From: Plectosphaerella cucumerina
Taxonomy: Eukaryota; Ascomycota; Sordariomycetes; Glomerellales; Plectosphaerellaceae
DNA length: 64,000 nt
Reading direction: 5' to 3'
NCBI GenBank assembly: GCA_020746995.1
Contig: JAGPXD010000001.1
Span: 1,116,001-1,180,000 of the forward strand
Numbering within the stretch: position 1 is the stretch's first letter; the number at the start of each line of letters is the position of its first letter. The position numbers and the translations under genes were made by a program. This document shows, one piece after another, positions 41,057 to 50,957 of this stretch. Below the pieces are notes generated by a model, which was given only the letters and a program-made list of their open reading frames with translations, was not told where the DNA came from and did no database searches.

Positions 41057-42107
41057 TCAAATCTGACCAAGTCAGCATTGCTCGATACTTTCCTTTTCCA
41101 AAAGCGAACTCACCAACTGCAGGCCTTGTCTCGTTGGAAGCCTTGTCCCAACGAGCATGGCTCTCCTCTTCTTCGGGACGGCCTGGAGCCTCTGGAATGC
41201 GACTCTAACATGCCGAGCCTTGACGGCGTCTCGTCCCTTCATTGTAGTTCCAAAAAGCCCCTCCACCGCAGTTTTGCTGCTCGGGGCCACATCGACGCCT
41301 CGTCCTTCCTCCGACTGTACAGCCATGGCCTCGATCGTCAGTGTCTTGACCATTTCAGACGTGATGAACCCCAGCACATCGAGAACGTCATCTCCATGCC
41401 GGTGCTCTGCAATGACACCCAGCCCTGACCAAGCCCGGAAACGCTTGACCTTGCGCCACGTGAATGAGGCGTGGCGGTACTCGGACCACGTAGCATACTC
41501 GTCGAGAGTCATGTCGCGCGTCCTTTCGTCATCTCGCTGCAATTTCTCGAGCGAGGCAGCACTCGTCAATGCATCGGCTGCGGCGTCGTCGGCGTCGGGA
41601 AGCTGCTGGGAGAAGTATGAGGCAGGGTCCCAAGGGAGGTTCACGGTGGGGATGGCCTTCATGCTCTGCGCGACCTCGACCTCCGGCTCTTCGTCTTCGA
41701 CGCCATCTTTGTCATCTGCACCTTTGGCAGTCTTGCGGATGGCTTTCCAGATCAGAAAGGTTCGAAGGCGATCGACCCGGGCAGTGTCGTGACGGAATTG
41801 GAAGATGAGGTCTGCTACAGTGAAGATGCGGGAGCCGCGGCGGAAGGCTAGATCGCTGGCTGTGGTGAGCTGTGCGTTCCATCAGTACTTGGATCAGAGC
41901 AGTTCATGTGGCGGATCACACACCAGGTGGACCACCTGTCCGTGGATGATGTCTTCGATGAGGTTCGTGGTATCATCCGAGGCATCCTGCGTCTCTCCTG
42001 CGATGTACATCATCCGTGGGGTGTTGGCATTGTACTTAAATCGCACATGTCTCCCACAAACCTACCTGCTGAATCTCTTGCTTGAACTGAGGAGTCATGG
42101 CGGCCAT
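41057..42107 (-). CDS. Diverged SPT3-like SAGA/TFIID-type histone-fold protein
   Basis: Proposed exons: 42107-42066, 42013-41924, 41869-41114 and a six-base last exon 41062-41057, about 297 residues. The N-terminus FKQEIQQ-MMYIAGETQDASDDTTNLIEDIIHGQV and the following TTASDLAFRRGSRIFTVADLIFQFRHD with RVDRLRTFLIWKAIRK read as the Spt3 histone-fold helices. Later LPWDPASYFSQQLPD, DERTRDMTLDEYATWSEYRHASFTWRKVKRFRAWSG, DVLGFITSEMV and ARHVRVAFQRLQAVPKKRRAMLVG match the C-terminal half. Spt3 contacts TBP in SAGA. The sequence is more diverged than expected for the main copy, so this may be a second paralog. The first intron ends in GG instead of AG (see findings). The last intron could also be retained, ending the protein at 41072. 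Confidence 0.7.
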
Positions 42108-42751
42108 GATGGGTGTTCCTGTGCTTGCATGGAGTTCCGAATGAGCAGGAAGAAAGAGTGATATTGGGTTGATAGTGAGCAGCCGGTAGTGGACGAGACA
42201 CTTAGTATGCATCCACAGGCCTAACACCATGGCCTTCTAGGTGGTGTAGAAGGATCATGTCCTTCGTTGAACAACAAAGCCCTCATCATGATTTGACATT
42301 TATAGCAGAAGGTGAGCATCCGTGGTGCGAAAACGCTAGCTGCACTGTGCCACGAAGGAGGTTGAAAAGGGGATGGGGAATGGCTGGTTCTCCGATGACT
42401 TGAGTACTCACCCAACCCATGATCCTGTCTTTTCCATTGGTCAGCTGAACGACCAATCGTTGCCTTGTTTCCGTGATTCAGCTCCACTTGCTCCTCCCCA
42501 TTGGTTAGGCCTGAAGAAGAAGCAGGGGTAGCCACATGGCATTTGGCATCACAAGAGCAGCAGGTCAGGGATCGTCACATGCCTGGAACAACCAATGCAG
42601 TACAGCTTTTAAGATGTGAGGCTCCGTTGGGAGCGAGATGCCATTGCTACCTATTGAACGCTACCGCTATGAGTCCGGACCTGAAGTGGCCTTGATAAAT
42701 TTTCCCTTGGAGAGAGCCACCATTTTGAACGACCTGGAAGATGAAGACAAG
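42108..42751. other. Intergenic between SPT3-like and small secreted protein genes
   Basis: The promoter of the SPT3-like gene and 3' flank of the secreted-protein gene. No recognisable gene. Confidence 0.5.
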
Positions 42752-43261
42752 CTACAGCTCTGCTGCCTTGACGAAGAAATCATTGATCGCGTCCTCCTCC
42801 TCAGCTGAAAGCTCATCTGGCAGATGACTGATCAGCTCCTCAATCTCCTCAGGAGAAGTCTTTTCGTCCTGCAGCTTCAGGAGAAGATACTCCACCTCAG
42901 AGAGCGTCTCCTCTGAGGATGGCTCATCAGATGTGCTGCGTGGCAAGAGCCTGGAGTCTGATGGTGACGCCACGATGTTGGCAGGTTGCTCTGAGCTGGC
43001 CTCCGTCTTTTGTTTGACGGTGAAAGAAGATTCCGAGTCGTCGTTGCGGCGCACAAACGTGCGTGGAATGTACTCCGCATCTGGAGACGGAAGTGTCCGC
43101 AGAGGTGAGACAATCTCAGGGAAAATCTTGGAGTCTGAACTGGGAGCGAGAAGTGCGTTGGTATCGAGCTCAGCCCGGGCCCAAACACTAGTGATGGAAG
43201 CAGAGTGGGCTACCGGCAAGCCGATGAGGAGGGAAGAAACAGCTGCGCCGCTGAACTTCAT
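42752..43261 (-). CDS. Small secreted protein of unknown function
   Basis: 169 residues, one exon, with a clear signal peptide (MKFSGAAVSSLLIGLPVAHSAS). The mature part is Ser/Glu/Pro-rich and acidic, with no cysteines and no domain I recognise. A dibasic-like RR (FVRRNDD) could allow Kex2 processing. The C-terminal third (TLSEVEYLLLKLQDEKTSPEEIEELISHLPDEL) looks amphipathic-helical with an EF-hand-like acidic spacing, but no canonical loop. In a fungal genome of this kind it is a candidate effector or secreted peptide precursor; that is inference. A TATA box lies 151 bases upstream. Confidence 0.72.
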   Translation of the reverse strand: MKFSGAAVSSLLIGLPVAHSASITSVWARAELDTNALLAPSSDSKIFPEIVSPLRTLPSPDAEYIPRTFVRRNDDSESSFTVKQKTEASSEQPANIVASPSDSRLLPRSTSDEPSSEETLSEVEYLLLKLQDEKTSPEEIEELISHLPDELSAEEEDAINDFFVKAAEL

Positions 43262-43411
43262 GATGATGGTTTTGATAGATGATGTGAGAGGGTGAGAGGG
43301 TGAAGGTGGTGGATTGACAGTGGGGCTTTAATGGCAAGCTGGTCACTGGTATCTTGGGTTGGAATGTGCCCAACGATCGAGAGTCCCGAGAGAAGGGAGG
43401 GAAACGTGGCA

Positions 43412-43417
43412 TTTATA
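43412..43417 (-). promoter_or_regulatory. TATA box of the small secreted protein gene
   Basis: GGGTATAAATG on the minus strand, 151 bases upstream of the ATG at 43261. Confidence 0.4.
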
Positions 43418-44262
43418 CCCTCCTGGCCCATTCGGACATGCCTAGCGGGGGAGGCTGGCCAAAGACATTCGCCACGCCGTCCTCTTGGCTACGCGTTCGA
43501 GAGGCTGGGATACGGCCATGCCGATGGCTCAGCAACCACGCTTGTCTCTCAGCCACCACTGTAAATAGGATGGCTCGGCGACTTTACTTCGTCATCGGTC
43601 TCGCCATCGCCGCCAGACCTTGGCCAGAAGCGTTTGACTGAGACATGCCATGTGCTTGCTTCGTGCTAGCGCGCCGTTCTGAGTCTCGCGTGGAAAGGTC
43701 TTGGATTTGGGTTCCTGTACCACGATAGCTGGGCCCTTCGAGACCAGGCTGAAGATAACGATAGCTGACCGCATGCGGCCGATGGCGAGGTGGCCTCGGG
43801 CTGCCCTGATACTATCTGTTTTTCACGTGGCTGGCATGCCATGTCTCAGGCTCATGCCATGTCTCAAACGTTCAACCTCCTCTGGCTCAGCTTGCCTTTC
43901 CCAGCCCCCTGGGAGCAGACTCATGTACTCGTGGGATCATGGCATGGCTTGAGAAACTTTCGTAGTTCGTGGCGTCGTCTGAAGCCGGGGAAAAGTCATG
44001 AGACAATGTCTCTTTCCTGACCTGGATGCGATGATCGCACCGGGCGAACTACATATTCATCCCATCTTCCGCACATTGATGACGGGTGGCTCTGCTGTCA
44101 GTTGGCGTTCCTATTCAGAAAAACAGCATATCTATTGAAAACCGACCAAGAGATGACACACGGTGATAAACCATCCCCTACAAGTAACCTAGACAACATT
44201 TTCAGAGCTTTAAACTCTTGTAAGGCGTATAGTCGCGGTCTCGTCCTCTTCAGGAATTTGGT
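43418..44262. other. Intergenic
   Basis: Upstream region of the small secreted protein gene. No gene-like sequence is recognised; two near-identical GCCATGTCTCA(G/A) motifs occur at 43839-43867. Confidence 0.45.
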
Positions 44263-44995
44263 TCACTTCCCTTCCCGAATGCATGTTTCCAGGTAGAGAG
44301 ATTTCGGCGGGGGGCAAGTTTCATCACCGAAACCGTGAACAAACTCCCATGTGCTGAGGCGAACCATGTTGTGAAGGCTGACGATAGCCCTATGGCGCTC
44401 GTTCTTGGCCATCATGACCACCGCCCAGAGAGCCAAACCCGGGTTGAGAACACTGGTGCCATTGCCATCGGTCCTGCTGCTCTCGAGGGACACTACCTTG
44501 CGGCGCTTGCCTACCTTTTCGGGTGTGCCAGGGAAGTGGTAGAACTGGCACAGAACAAGGTTCTTCTCTGTGACGGCGTACGCGTAGCGAGTGTCTGCGA
44601 CGGTCGTCAAGTCGGCCGACCAGGCAACAGGATGGTCTGTGGCCCATTTGAACAGATCACAGTTGTTATCTCGCCCAGCAATGCGCAGCCCCAGAGGCTC
44701 TGTGCCCCGGAAAACCGGCGGGCCTGGTTGCGGCAGGTCTGTTCCGCAACTCGGCGAATCTAAGCCCGAACAGACCTCACTTCTTTCATGATAGCTTTTA
44801 ATAGGGGCGTTAAGTCTCAGAACCCTGGGTCGAAGAAGAGTCAAGGAACGGTCGAGAAATGCTTGCTTCCATCTGCTTGATATCAGAGATCTCGGTGAGG
44901 ATGTTGACAAAGCTCAACGACGCAATCAGTGGCAGACCGTCATACTCCTGATCGAGGATGTCGCCGTAAGCGGCCAGAAATCTAATGAAGTTCAC
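44263..44995 (-). CDS. Doubtful hypothetical gene, exon structure unresolved
   Basis: Two overlapping minus-strand reading frames look protein-like: VNFIRFLAAYGDILDQEYDG with LPLIASLSFVNILTEISDIK (about 44995-44870), and, in another frame, FKWATDHPVAWSADLTTVADT with RYAYAVTEKNLVLCQFYHFPG to the stop at 44263. A 3' splice site (GACTAAAAAG) may precede the first piece near 45027. I could not find a GT-AG intron joining the two that I trust, and no start codon is evident. No family is recognised. It may be a real gene with an extra intron, or a relic. Confidence 0.3.
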
Positions 44996-46099
44996 GTCTT
45001 CCCACTCAGCAACCTCAGCGATAACTTTTTAGTCAACAGCTGGGGGTATTTGGCGATCCTTGGACCCGGCTAGGTCAGAACCGACAAGAGACTAACGGGA
45101 GATTGGCTTATGGCGGGACTGTTTAGGTGGTGCTGGCTGTTCCCAGCTGTGAAACTCTGAGAGATAATCGGCAAGAATATCAACGTTTGGTGTAAATTGG
45201 GTATGCAGTATGGTTGTCGCGGAAGAAATGGTGTCCAAGCACGGGTGCTGGGTTCTATGCAGCCTCCAGTCAGAGGTCTGTTCATGTTATGATGGACGTC
45301 ATGTCAGCCCCTGGCTTTTGTCCTTGCAGCTTGGCGTTAGGGCAGTCTACCCGAGCAGCACTGCGTCAGGCATGTTCACAATCCTCGGGAAAGCATCACA
45401 AAGAAACGATGGCTGTTCCTCGATCAATTATCGCGTTTGTTTTCATCAGAAGCATGCCCATCCGAGAACAAAGGTCACATATCAACAAAGCAGACACCAA
45501 GCTTTTCTTGTCATGCCGTCATTCCATTACAGGATATGTGCGCTTCAAATCATGACTTAGCCGTAATCTGTTCCGAAAGTATCATTCGGATGATTACCTA
45601 GGTACATTGTCATGTTGTCGTATAGCAAAATGGGAAGTTTAATCTCAGTGCCCTCACGCTGATCTGCGGCCTTGACAGCATTGTATCAGGAAAGAATTGG
45701 GTCTTTCATGCCACAAATGCTATCTTTCACCTTGTTTCACGGTGGACACCGCCAGCTACGCCATTAAGCATCGTTGTCCCGCAGCCACTATTCCTGCGGA
45801 CCTTTTCAAAGCGTTGGTTCCTTTGGTGGCTTCTTTGTGCTTTCTTGCAACTTGAGAAGCGGCCATCAGTTCGACTGATTGAGGACACAGGTCACTGTAC
45901 CTGGGGCCAGATTCTCGCAACCACTGCCAACACAGACTCTTCTTTGATCAATTGTCCAAACCCATCGCGTAGCCAGAACATCCAGCTGACAAAACACTCG
46001 TGATGTCCTTTTTTTTTTTTCATGCCAATGTGTTCTCCATAGCTGATCAAAAAGCCCATTCCTATCTCCAGTGCTCCACTTGCACAGTCGATACCCAAG
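44996..46099. other. Intergenic
   Basis: More AT-rich than the flanks; contains the FTA2-like promoter. A T12 homopolymer lies at 46009-46020, 79 bases before the FTA2-like ATG. No other feature is recognised. Confidence 0.45.
46009..46020 (+). repeat. T12 homopolymer
   Basis: Twelve consecutive T, upstream of the FTA2-like start. Confidence 0.9.
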
Positions 46100-47586
46100 A
46101 TGGTTCAAGAAGCGACAGCAACCTCGCCCAACAAGGAGCAAAAGACACCCATGTCCTCCACGGAGCTCCTAGCCCCCCTTCCGCTATGTGATGGTCCCAA
46201 GCTGGCCCCATTCACCCAAAACTTCGAGCATCTCAAGTTCGAGCCCGAACTTGTCATCAGAGATCAGGATACTTACGCCCACGGCCTGATCATCAAGGCT
46301 AAGCTGGATGACAAAACTTATGGTATCAAATTTGTGAGTTCCACTCTGTTGCACGGTTCTGCCGGCTGACTTCCTTTCGGTTCATCGAAAAACGTAGCCA
46401 CATCGATCCCACGCATTATCCCGAAATCAGCGAGGATGAAATTGCCCTCGCACGCATGCAGTCCGACCCGTTCTCTGCAGAGTGTCGTGCCTACGGGCGA
46501 CTTCAAGAAGCGAGGGCAGAGCACTTGGCCGCCAAAGCCTACGGCTACGTTGCACTTTTCATCAACGACCAAACAGAAGAGATGTTCAAACCTGCCATGG
46601 CAATGACGGCCGACGGGGTTTGGAGCGGCCTGGTCGACTTCATGAACCATCTGCAAGAAGGTCCCTCGAGTACTGCTTACGCCCCCGACATCATCGAGCG
46701 GCCCTTGACGGAACCGATCTACGGCATCGTCAAAGAGTGGATGGGTGCCGACGAAGAGCACGATGTCGCAAGGCAATGGGCGCAGTCTCCTGAGGAGCAA
46801 ATGGCAAAGCATCAGCGCTACCTCGACCGATTGCCGCGACAGCTCGAGAACCTCCATGAGTTGCACAGGCACGGCATCGTCGTGCGAGACTTGCACTCGT
46901 CGCAGTGGGTGGAGGGCGCCCTCGTGGACTTGAGCCATTCATGGACTATTCCGCATGTGCTGGGACAGGGAGACCGCGCCCGCCCTGACTGGACCTTTGC
47001 GAGCTTGGCAGCTCGGGATCTGTTCATGTTCCAGCGAGTCATCAACTTTCAAAACGAGCAGGTCGATCACATGGTCGACCGCCTGCATGGCCAAGGAGTA
47101 TTTGGGCCTTTCAGGAAAAGCACTCTTATCTCATACCCCTCATCGGATTCTGTTCTTGAAGCCACAGATCTTGAGGACGCCCCTACTGCCCGACGAGAGG
47201 GCCTGCGGCCGCTTCCCCATCGACTCGCTCCGGTGCCGAGACATGAACCGGCACGAAAAAAGAATGGCAATCAGAAGCAGCTCCCCCTTTTGTTGTATAC
47301 TGAGCGGTACGACCCCGAGGGCGCCTCGGGGTCCGCAGCCCTGATCCCATGGACAAATGGGCCCCGATGGGACCCGGCTCGCTTTGTGCCTGGGAAGCAA
47401 CGTGGTGACGAAGAGAGCCACGGCGACGTGCTGGGGGGTTACATTGACAGTGTCAAGGCTGCGTCTCGACGAGACAGAATCATCAAGCTGGAGGCCATGT
47501 CAAAGATCAAGGGCGGGGGGTCGACGAAGGGGGGCAAGGTCACTAAGAGACGGAGGAAGCGGGCCAAGACGGCCGAGAGGTCTTAG
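46100..47586 (+). CDS. FTA2-like kinase-fold protein
   Basis: Exons 46100-46333 and 46381-47586 give 479 residues. Exon 1 has GPKLAPFTQNFEHLKFEPEL and AHGLIIKAKLDDKTYGIKF, a kinase N-lobe strand pair ending at the position of the usual lysine. Exon 2 continues DPFSAECRAYGRLQEARAEHLAAKAYGYVALF, then a HRD-like HGIVVRDLHSSQWVEG and LVDLSHSW in place of DFG. This matches the fungal family named after kinetochore Sim4-complex subunit FTA2, a kinase-like fold that is amplified in many filamentous fungi and probably not all kinetochore proteins. The glycine loop and standard DFG are not visible, so activity is doubtful. The tail is lysine-rich (KGGKVTKRRRKRAK), a likely nuclear signal. The intron has a good branch site (CTGAC, 46366-46370) but ends in GG instead of AG. 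Confidence 0.75.
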
Positions 47587-48662
47587 ATACCTTCCTTCCT
47601 TGTTTGTACATACTTTTGTTTTGTTTGCAGTCATCTCGGGTTGTTAGAGTTCTTGTTTTCGTGAGTTTTATTCTGCGTCTCATGCTGAGCATTGCCTGGT
47701 GCCCGTTCAATTGGACAGGCAGGCCCAACAACTTGGTCAGTCTTGCAACGCCATGGGCGTGCATGTTCACTCACCTTGAAATAAGGTACATAGGTTGAAA
47801 TTCAGAGACGAGTAAAAGGTAACGCGGCCCCTCAATCTTTTGTGCAGGTATTCAGGTTGCTGGTCGATCTACCATCAGCATCGGTGTCCCGGGGTCCCTC
47901 CCTGCCTACCTCCTGGGCGACCGAGAATGGCTCGCGCGAGGACAGCAACCCACGTCAGGAAGCCACAGACGAGCAAATCTCATTCCGTGGCTCGCAAGAG
48001 GATCTCTCTACGGATGCAGGCGTCCTCGGCGGCGAGGCGATTGCGAGCCGAGGCACGGAATGCCCCTAATCCCCGCGCGGGGCCCCGCGTTTTCCCCACG
48101 GTGGCGTCGGCCGTGGTGACCAGCCAAGCGTCGACTGCCGAGGTCTGTATCTGAGTATACCGCGTATTCGGGGGCTGCCCAGGATATGATGTGCATTAGT
48201 CTCGCATGCTTATCCCAAGAAGACGTCCTCCTGACAGAGGGTATCGCGAAGTCGCGACTGGAACCGTTTCTGGTTAGCATCCAACGCCACAATGAAGGGG
48301 ATTTGCACACCGTCAGTTGTAAGATGCTGACTTTTGGCTTCTTGGCAGGCTTCGCAACACCATCGTGGTGGTTGCAAGCTTCGGATCTGGCGTTCATGGG
48401 ATCAAATCGCTGAACAGCGCCGTGTTGGAGGGCGTTGGGTGGGAATAGGAAGAGAGCGGTGTTCTCGCTTCGGCATGGGTGACTCCGTCGAGAAGGAGAA
48501 CACTTGATGTCGGGAGCTTGAGAGGACAGAAAAAGTATAAGTAGGTAGGACAACATCGCTCTGGTGAAGTTCTGTCTCTCGCATCTCATCACGCGCCACC
48601 ACTCACTCAGACTATCAACCGGATCTTTCCTGTCCAGACACCCGCCCCTCCCGTTCATCACC
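47587..48662. other. Intergenic between FTA2-like and cutinase genes
   Basis: The 3' flank of the FTA2-like gene and cutinase promoter. ORFs at 48008-48673 (minus) and 47840-48154 (plus) overlap and lack motifs. Confidence 0.5.
48536..48541 (+). promoter_or_regulatory. TATA-like element of the cutinase gene
   Basis: AAGTATAAGTAG, with TATAAG 127 bases upstream of the ATG at 48663. Confidence 0.4.
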
Positions 48663-49466
48663 ATGAAGTTCACTCAGATCATTGCTCTGTTCGCCTCCCT
48701 GGCCGCCGCTCTCCCGACCCAGAGTACCCCAGATGGATCTGAACTCCAGGCGCGCCAGAGTTCCACCCGCAATGACCTTGAAAGCGGGAGTGCCTCCAGC
48801 TGCCCTGGCGTCATCTTCATTTTCGCTCGGGCCTCGACGGAGCCCGGCAACATGGTGAGTCTGTGATTGACATGGTGTAAATACGTGTTGGGGAACGTGA
48901 ATAGCTGACTCTGTGGCTACAGGGGCTAAGCGCAGGACCCAACGTCGCCAGCGGCCTCGAGAGCGAGTACCGCAACAACGTCTGGGTCCAGGGCGTCGGC
49001 GGACCGTACGGTGCCACCCTGGCGGACAACTTCCTGCCCGCCGGGACCAGCCGCGCTTCCATAGAAGAGGCCAAGCGTCTCTTCGCCTTGGCTGCGTCCA
49101 AGTGTCCCAACGCAGCCATTGTTGCCGGAGGGTATAGGTGCGTAGGCTCTCCCCTTCATGACGAGGTACCACTTCTGACACGCGCATCACAGCCAGGGCA
49201 CGGCCGTCATGTCCAACGCCATCAGCGAGCTGTCGTCGGCGGTGCAGAACCAGGTCAAGGGCGTGGTCCTGTTCGGCTACACGAAGAATCTGCAGAACCT
49301 GCGCCGCATCCCGGGCTTCCCCTCCTCCAAGACGCAGATCTACTGTAACGTCTCCGATGCCGTGTGCTGGGGAAACCTGTTCATCCTCCCGGCGCACTTC
49401 CTGTACACCACCGACTCGAGCGTGGCGGCGCCGAGGTGGCTCATCAGGCAGATTGGCAGGGTTTAG
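48663..49466 (+). CDS. Cutinase
   Basis: Exons 48663-48854, 48923-49137 and 49193-49466 give 226 residues, the usual length. A signal peptide (MKFTQIIALFASLAAALPTQS) leads to SCPGVIFIFARASTEPGNMG, with the oxyanion-hole region ARAST. VWVQGVGGPYGATLADN follows. The nucleophile motif GGYSQGTAVM has Ser136, whose AGC codon is split by intron 2. DRTKV is replaced by SSKTQIYCNVSDAVCWGNL, holding the catalytic Asp. The catalytic His is in ILPAHFLY. Cysteines around CPGV, SKCPNA and the CNVSDAVC pair fit the conserved disulfides. It is secreted and would hydrolyse plant cutin or other short-chain esters. Promoter: see the TATA-like element. Confidence 0.93.
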
Positions 49467-49821
49467 CGGCGATGCTTGCCAGCTAAAGGGATTGAATGGG
49501 CTTTGGGGAAGGAGATGTGGTTTGATGGACCGGCTGATGTCTCGGCGTTGGTGCCGATGACGAGGGGATGGGAGGTAAGGGAGGGGAAGGGGGTGAGGGG
49601 AGTGAGACTGTCCCGGCTCAGTGATTTGGGAGTAGTTGGGTTCGTTATTTGCACTGTGTGTTGTATTCTTGAGCCTCTCAAGACGTCTTGGCCGGGGATG
49701 TTCCTGGAGAGCCATCGCACCATGCTTTCCCTGTGGTACAACTTGCCTTGATGTTCCTCCAGTTCCTTGAAATCTGATGACAGCCCTGCCGTGCAGGTCG
49801 CTTCATCAATCAGAAAGACCA
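49467..49821. other. Intergenic between cutinase and tRNA
   Basis: Cutinase 3' flank and tRNA upstream flank; nothing recognised. Confidence 0.5.
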
Positions 49822-49892
49822 GCGTTGTTGGTTTAGTGGTAAAATTCTCCGTTGCCATCGGGGAGCCCTGGGTTCGATTCCCAGACAACGCA
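49822..49892 (+). tRNA. tRNA-Gly (GCC)
   Basis: 71 nt, no intron. The acceptor stem GCGTTGT pairs with ACAACGC, with discriminator A. The D-arm contains the A box (TGGTTTAGTGG). The anticodon stem is CTCCG/CGGGG with loop TTGCCAT, anticodon GCC at 49854-49856. The T-arm CTGGG-TTCGATT-CCCAG carries the B box GGTTCGATTCC. CCA is not encoded, as usual in nuclear genomes. Confidence 0.96.
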
Positions 49893-50957
49893 TTCCAAAC
49901 ATGTGATCACGGCCCATCTTTTTGGTGTTGAGTGCGAGCGAGAAGTGCGTCCCAAAGAGCCAGTCTTGACTTTTTTGACCTGCTGCATCGCGTATGACTT
50001 TGATGCAGTGAGCAGGCCTGGGACGCTGACGACAGATGGATGCGGTGTGTGAAAATAAACAACACAAGACAAGTGATGTGTGATTATCATGGTCTCGGCA
50101 GAACACCACTCAACGATGTTAGTGAAGTAACCGCTCACTTGACTCCCCTCCTGGCCAAGGCCGACGAAGCCGACCCCTGCCTTCAGCCCGTCGATTGGTT
50201 CCAGGCCTCGCGTCTCTGCCCTACAAGGCGTTCCAGCTGAACCCTAGCTTCCAGCTCCATCCGTCCACCACACCCAACTTTCACCTCTCGCTTGCCAGGA
50301 CGGAACTCCCGATCACGACATTGATTCCCCGGATTGACGGGACAGTCAGGGTCCGAATGCCTGCCTGTTCTCCCCCGCGCAGCCTTGGGAGCTCAGGCAG
50401 TGCGGACCGCCGAGTGGGAACGCCATGACTGCCGCGATACCCTTGATTGGCCTCGGGCCTTGTCCAAGGCGCGGCTCTGCGGCAAACGGGTGACACGGGG
50501 AGCTTGGCGGGCCGTTCAGTGGGCATCGCTGACGCGTCAACTGAAGGGGGCCAAGGGCTCGGCCGGCGTCCGATGCATTGCTCGCTCCCCAAGTCGCCGT
50601 CTTGTCGTCTTGTCTCGGCTCCTTCCTGCGCTCAAATCAGCTGCAGCCTGAGCTGGATTTGAGGGGTCTGGAAAATTCCGTCTCTGGCCACCGAGGCAGA
50701 CGTCACATCCGAGTCCCGCGACTGTGGGGTTCCTCCGTCTGTCCATCTCCATCCTCGACCTCACTCACCTCACTTGCCTTACTCAACTCCAACTCACATC
50801 CTCGCTGCGACTGCTGTGTTTACTGCTGTTGTTGCCTTTCTTCCTCGTCGCTCATTGCCCGCTCTCGTTGTGTTCCCTCTTGTTTCTTGCAACTTGAACC
50901 ACCAAGGCGGGCCCTTCTCTTTTCGCATCCAGGCTTCGGCCCATCTCTAACGTCGCT
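49893..50957. other. Intergenic between tRNA-Gly and the IST2-like gene
   Basis: The last ~200 bases before 50958 are CT-rich (about 50745-50940), probably the leader and core promoter of the IST2-like gene. ORFs present have no motif. Confidence 0.5.

Noticed and set aside
40000..48600. Repeat-induced point mutation or transposon island
   Set aside because: No long AT-rich TA-biased tracts, transposase, reverse transcriptase or terminal repeats; the observed acceptor changes are toward G, opposite to RIP.
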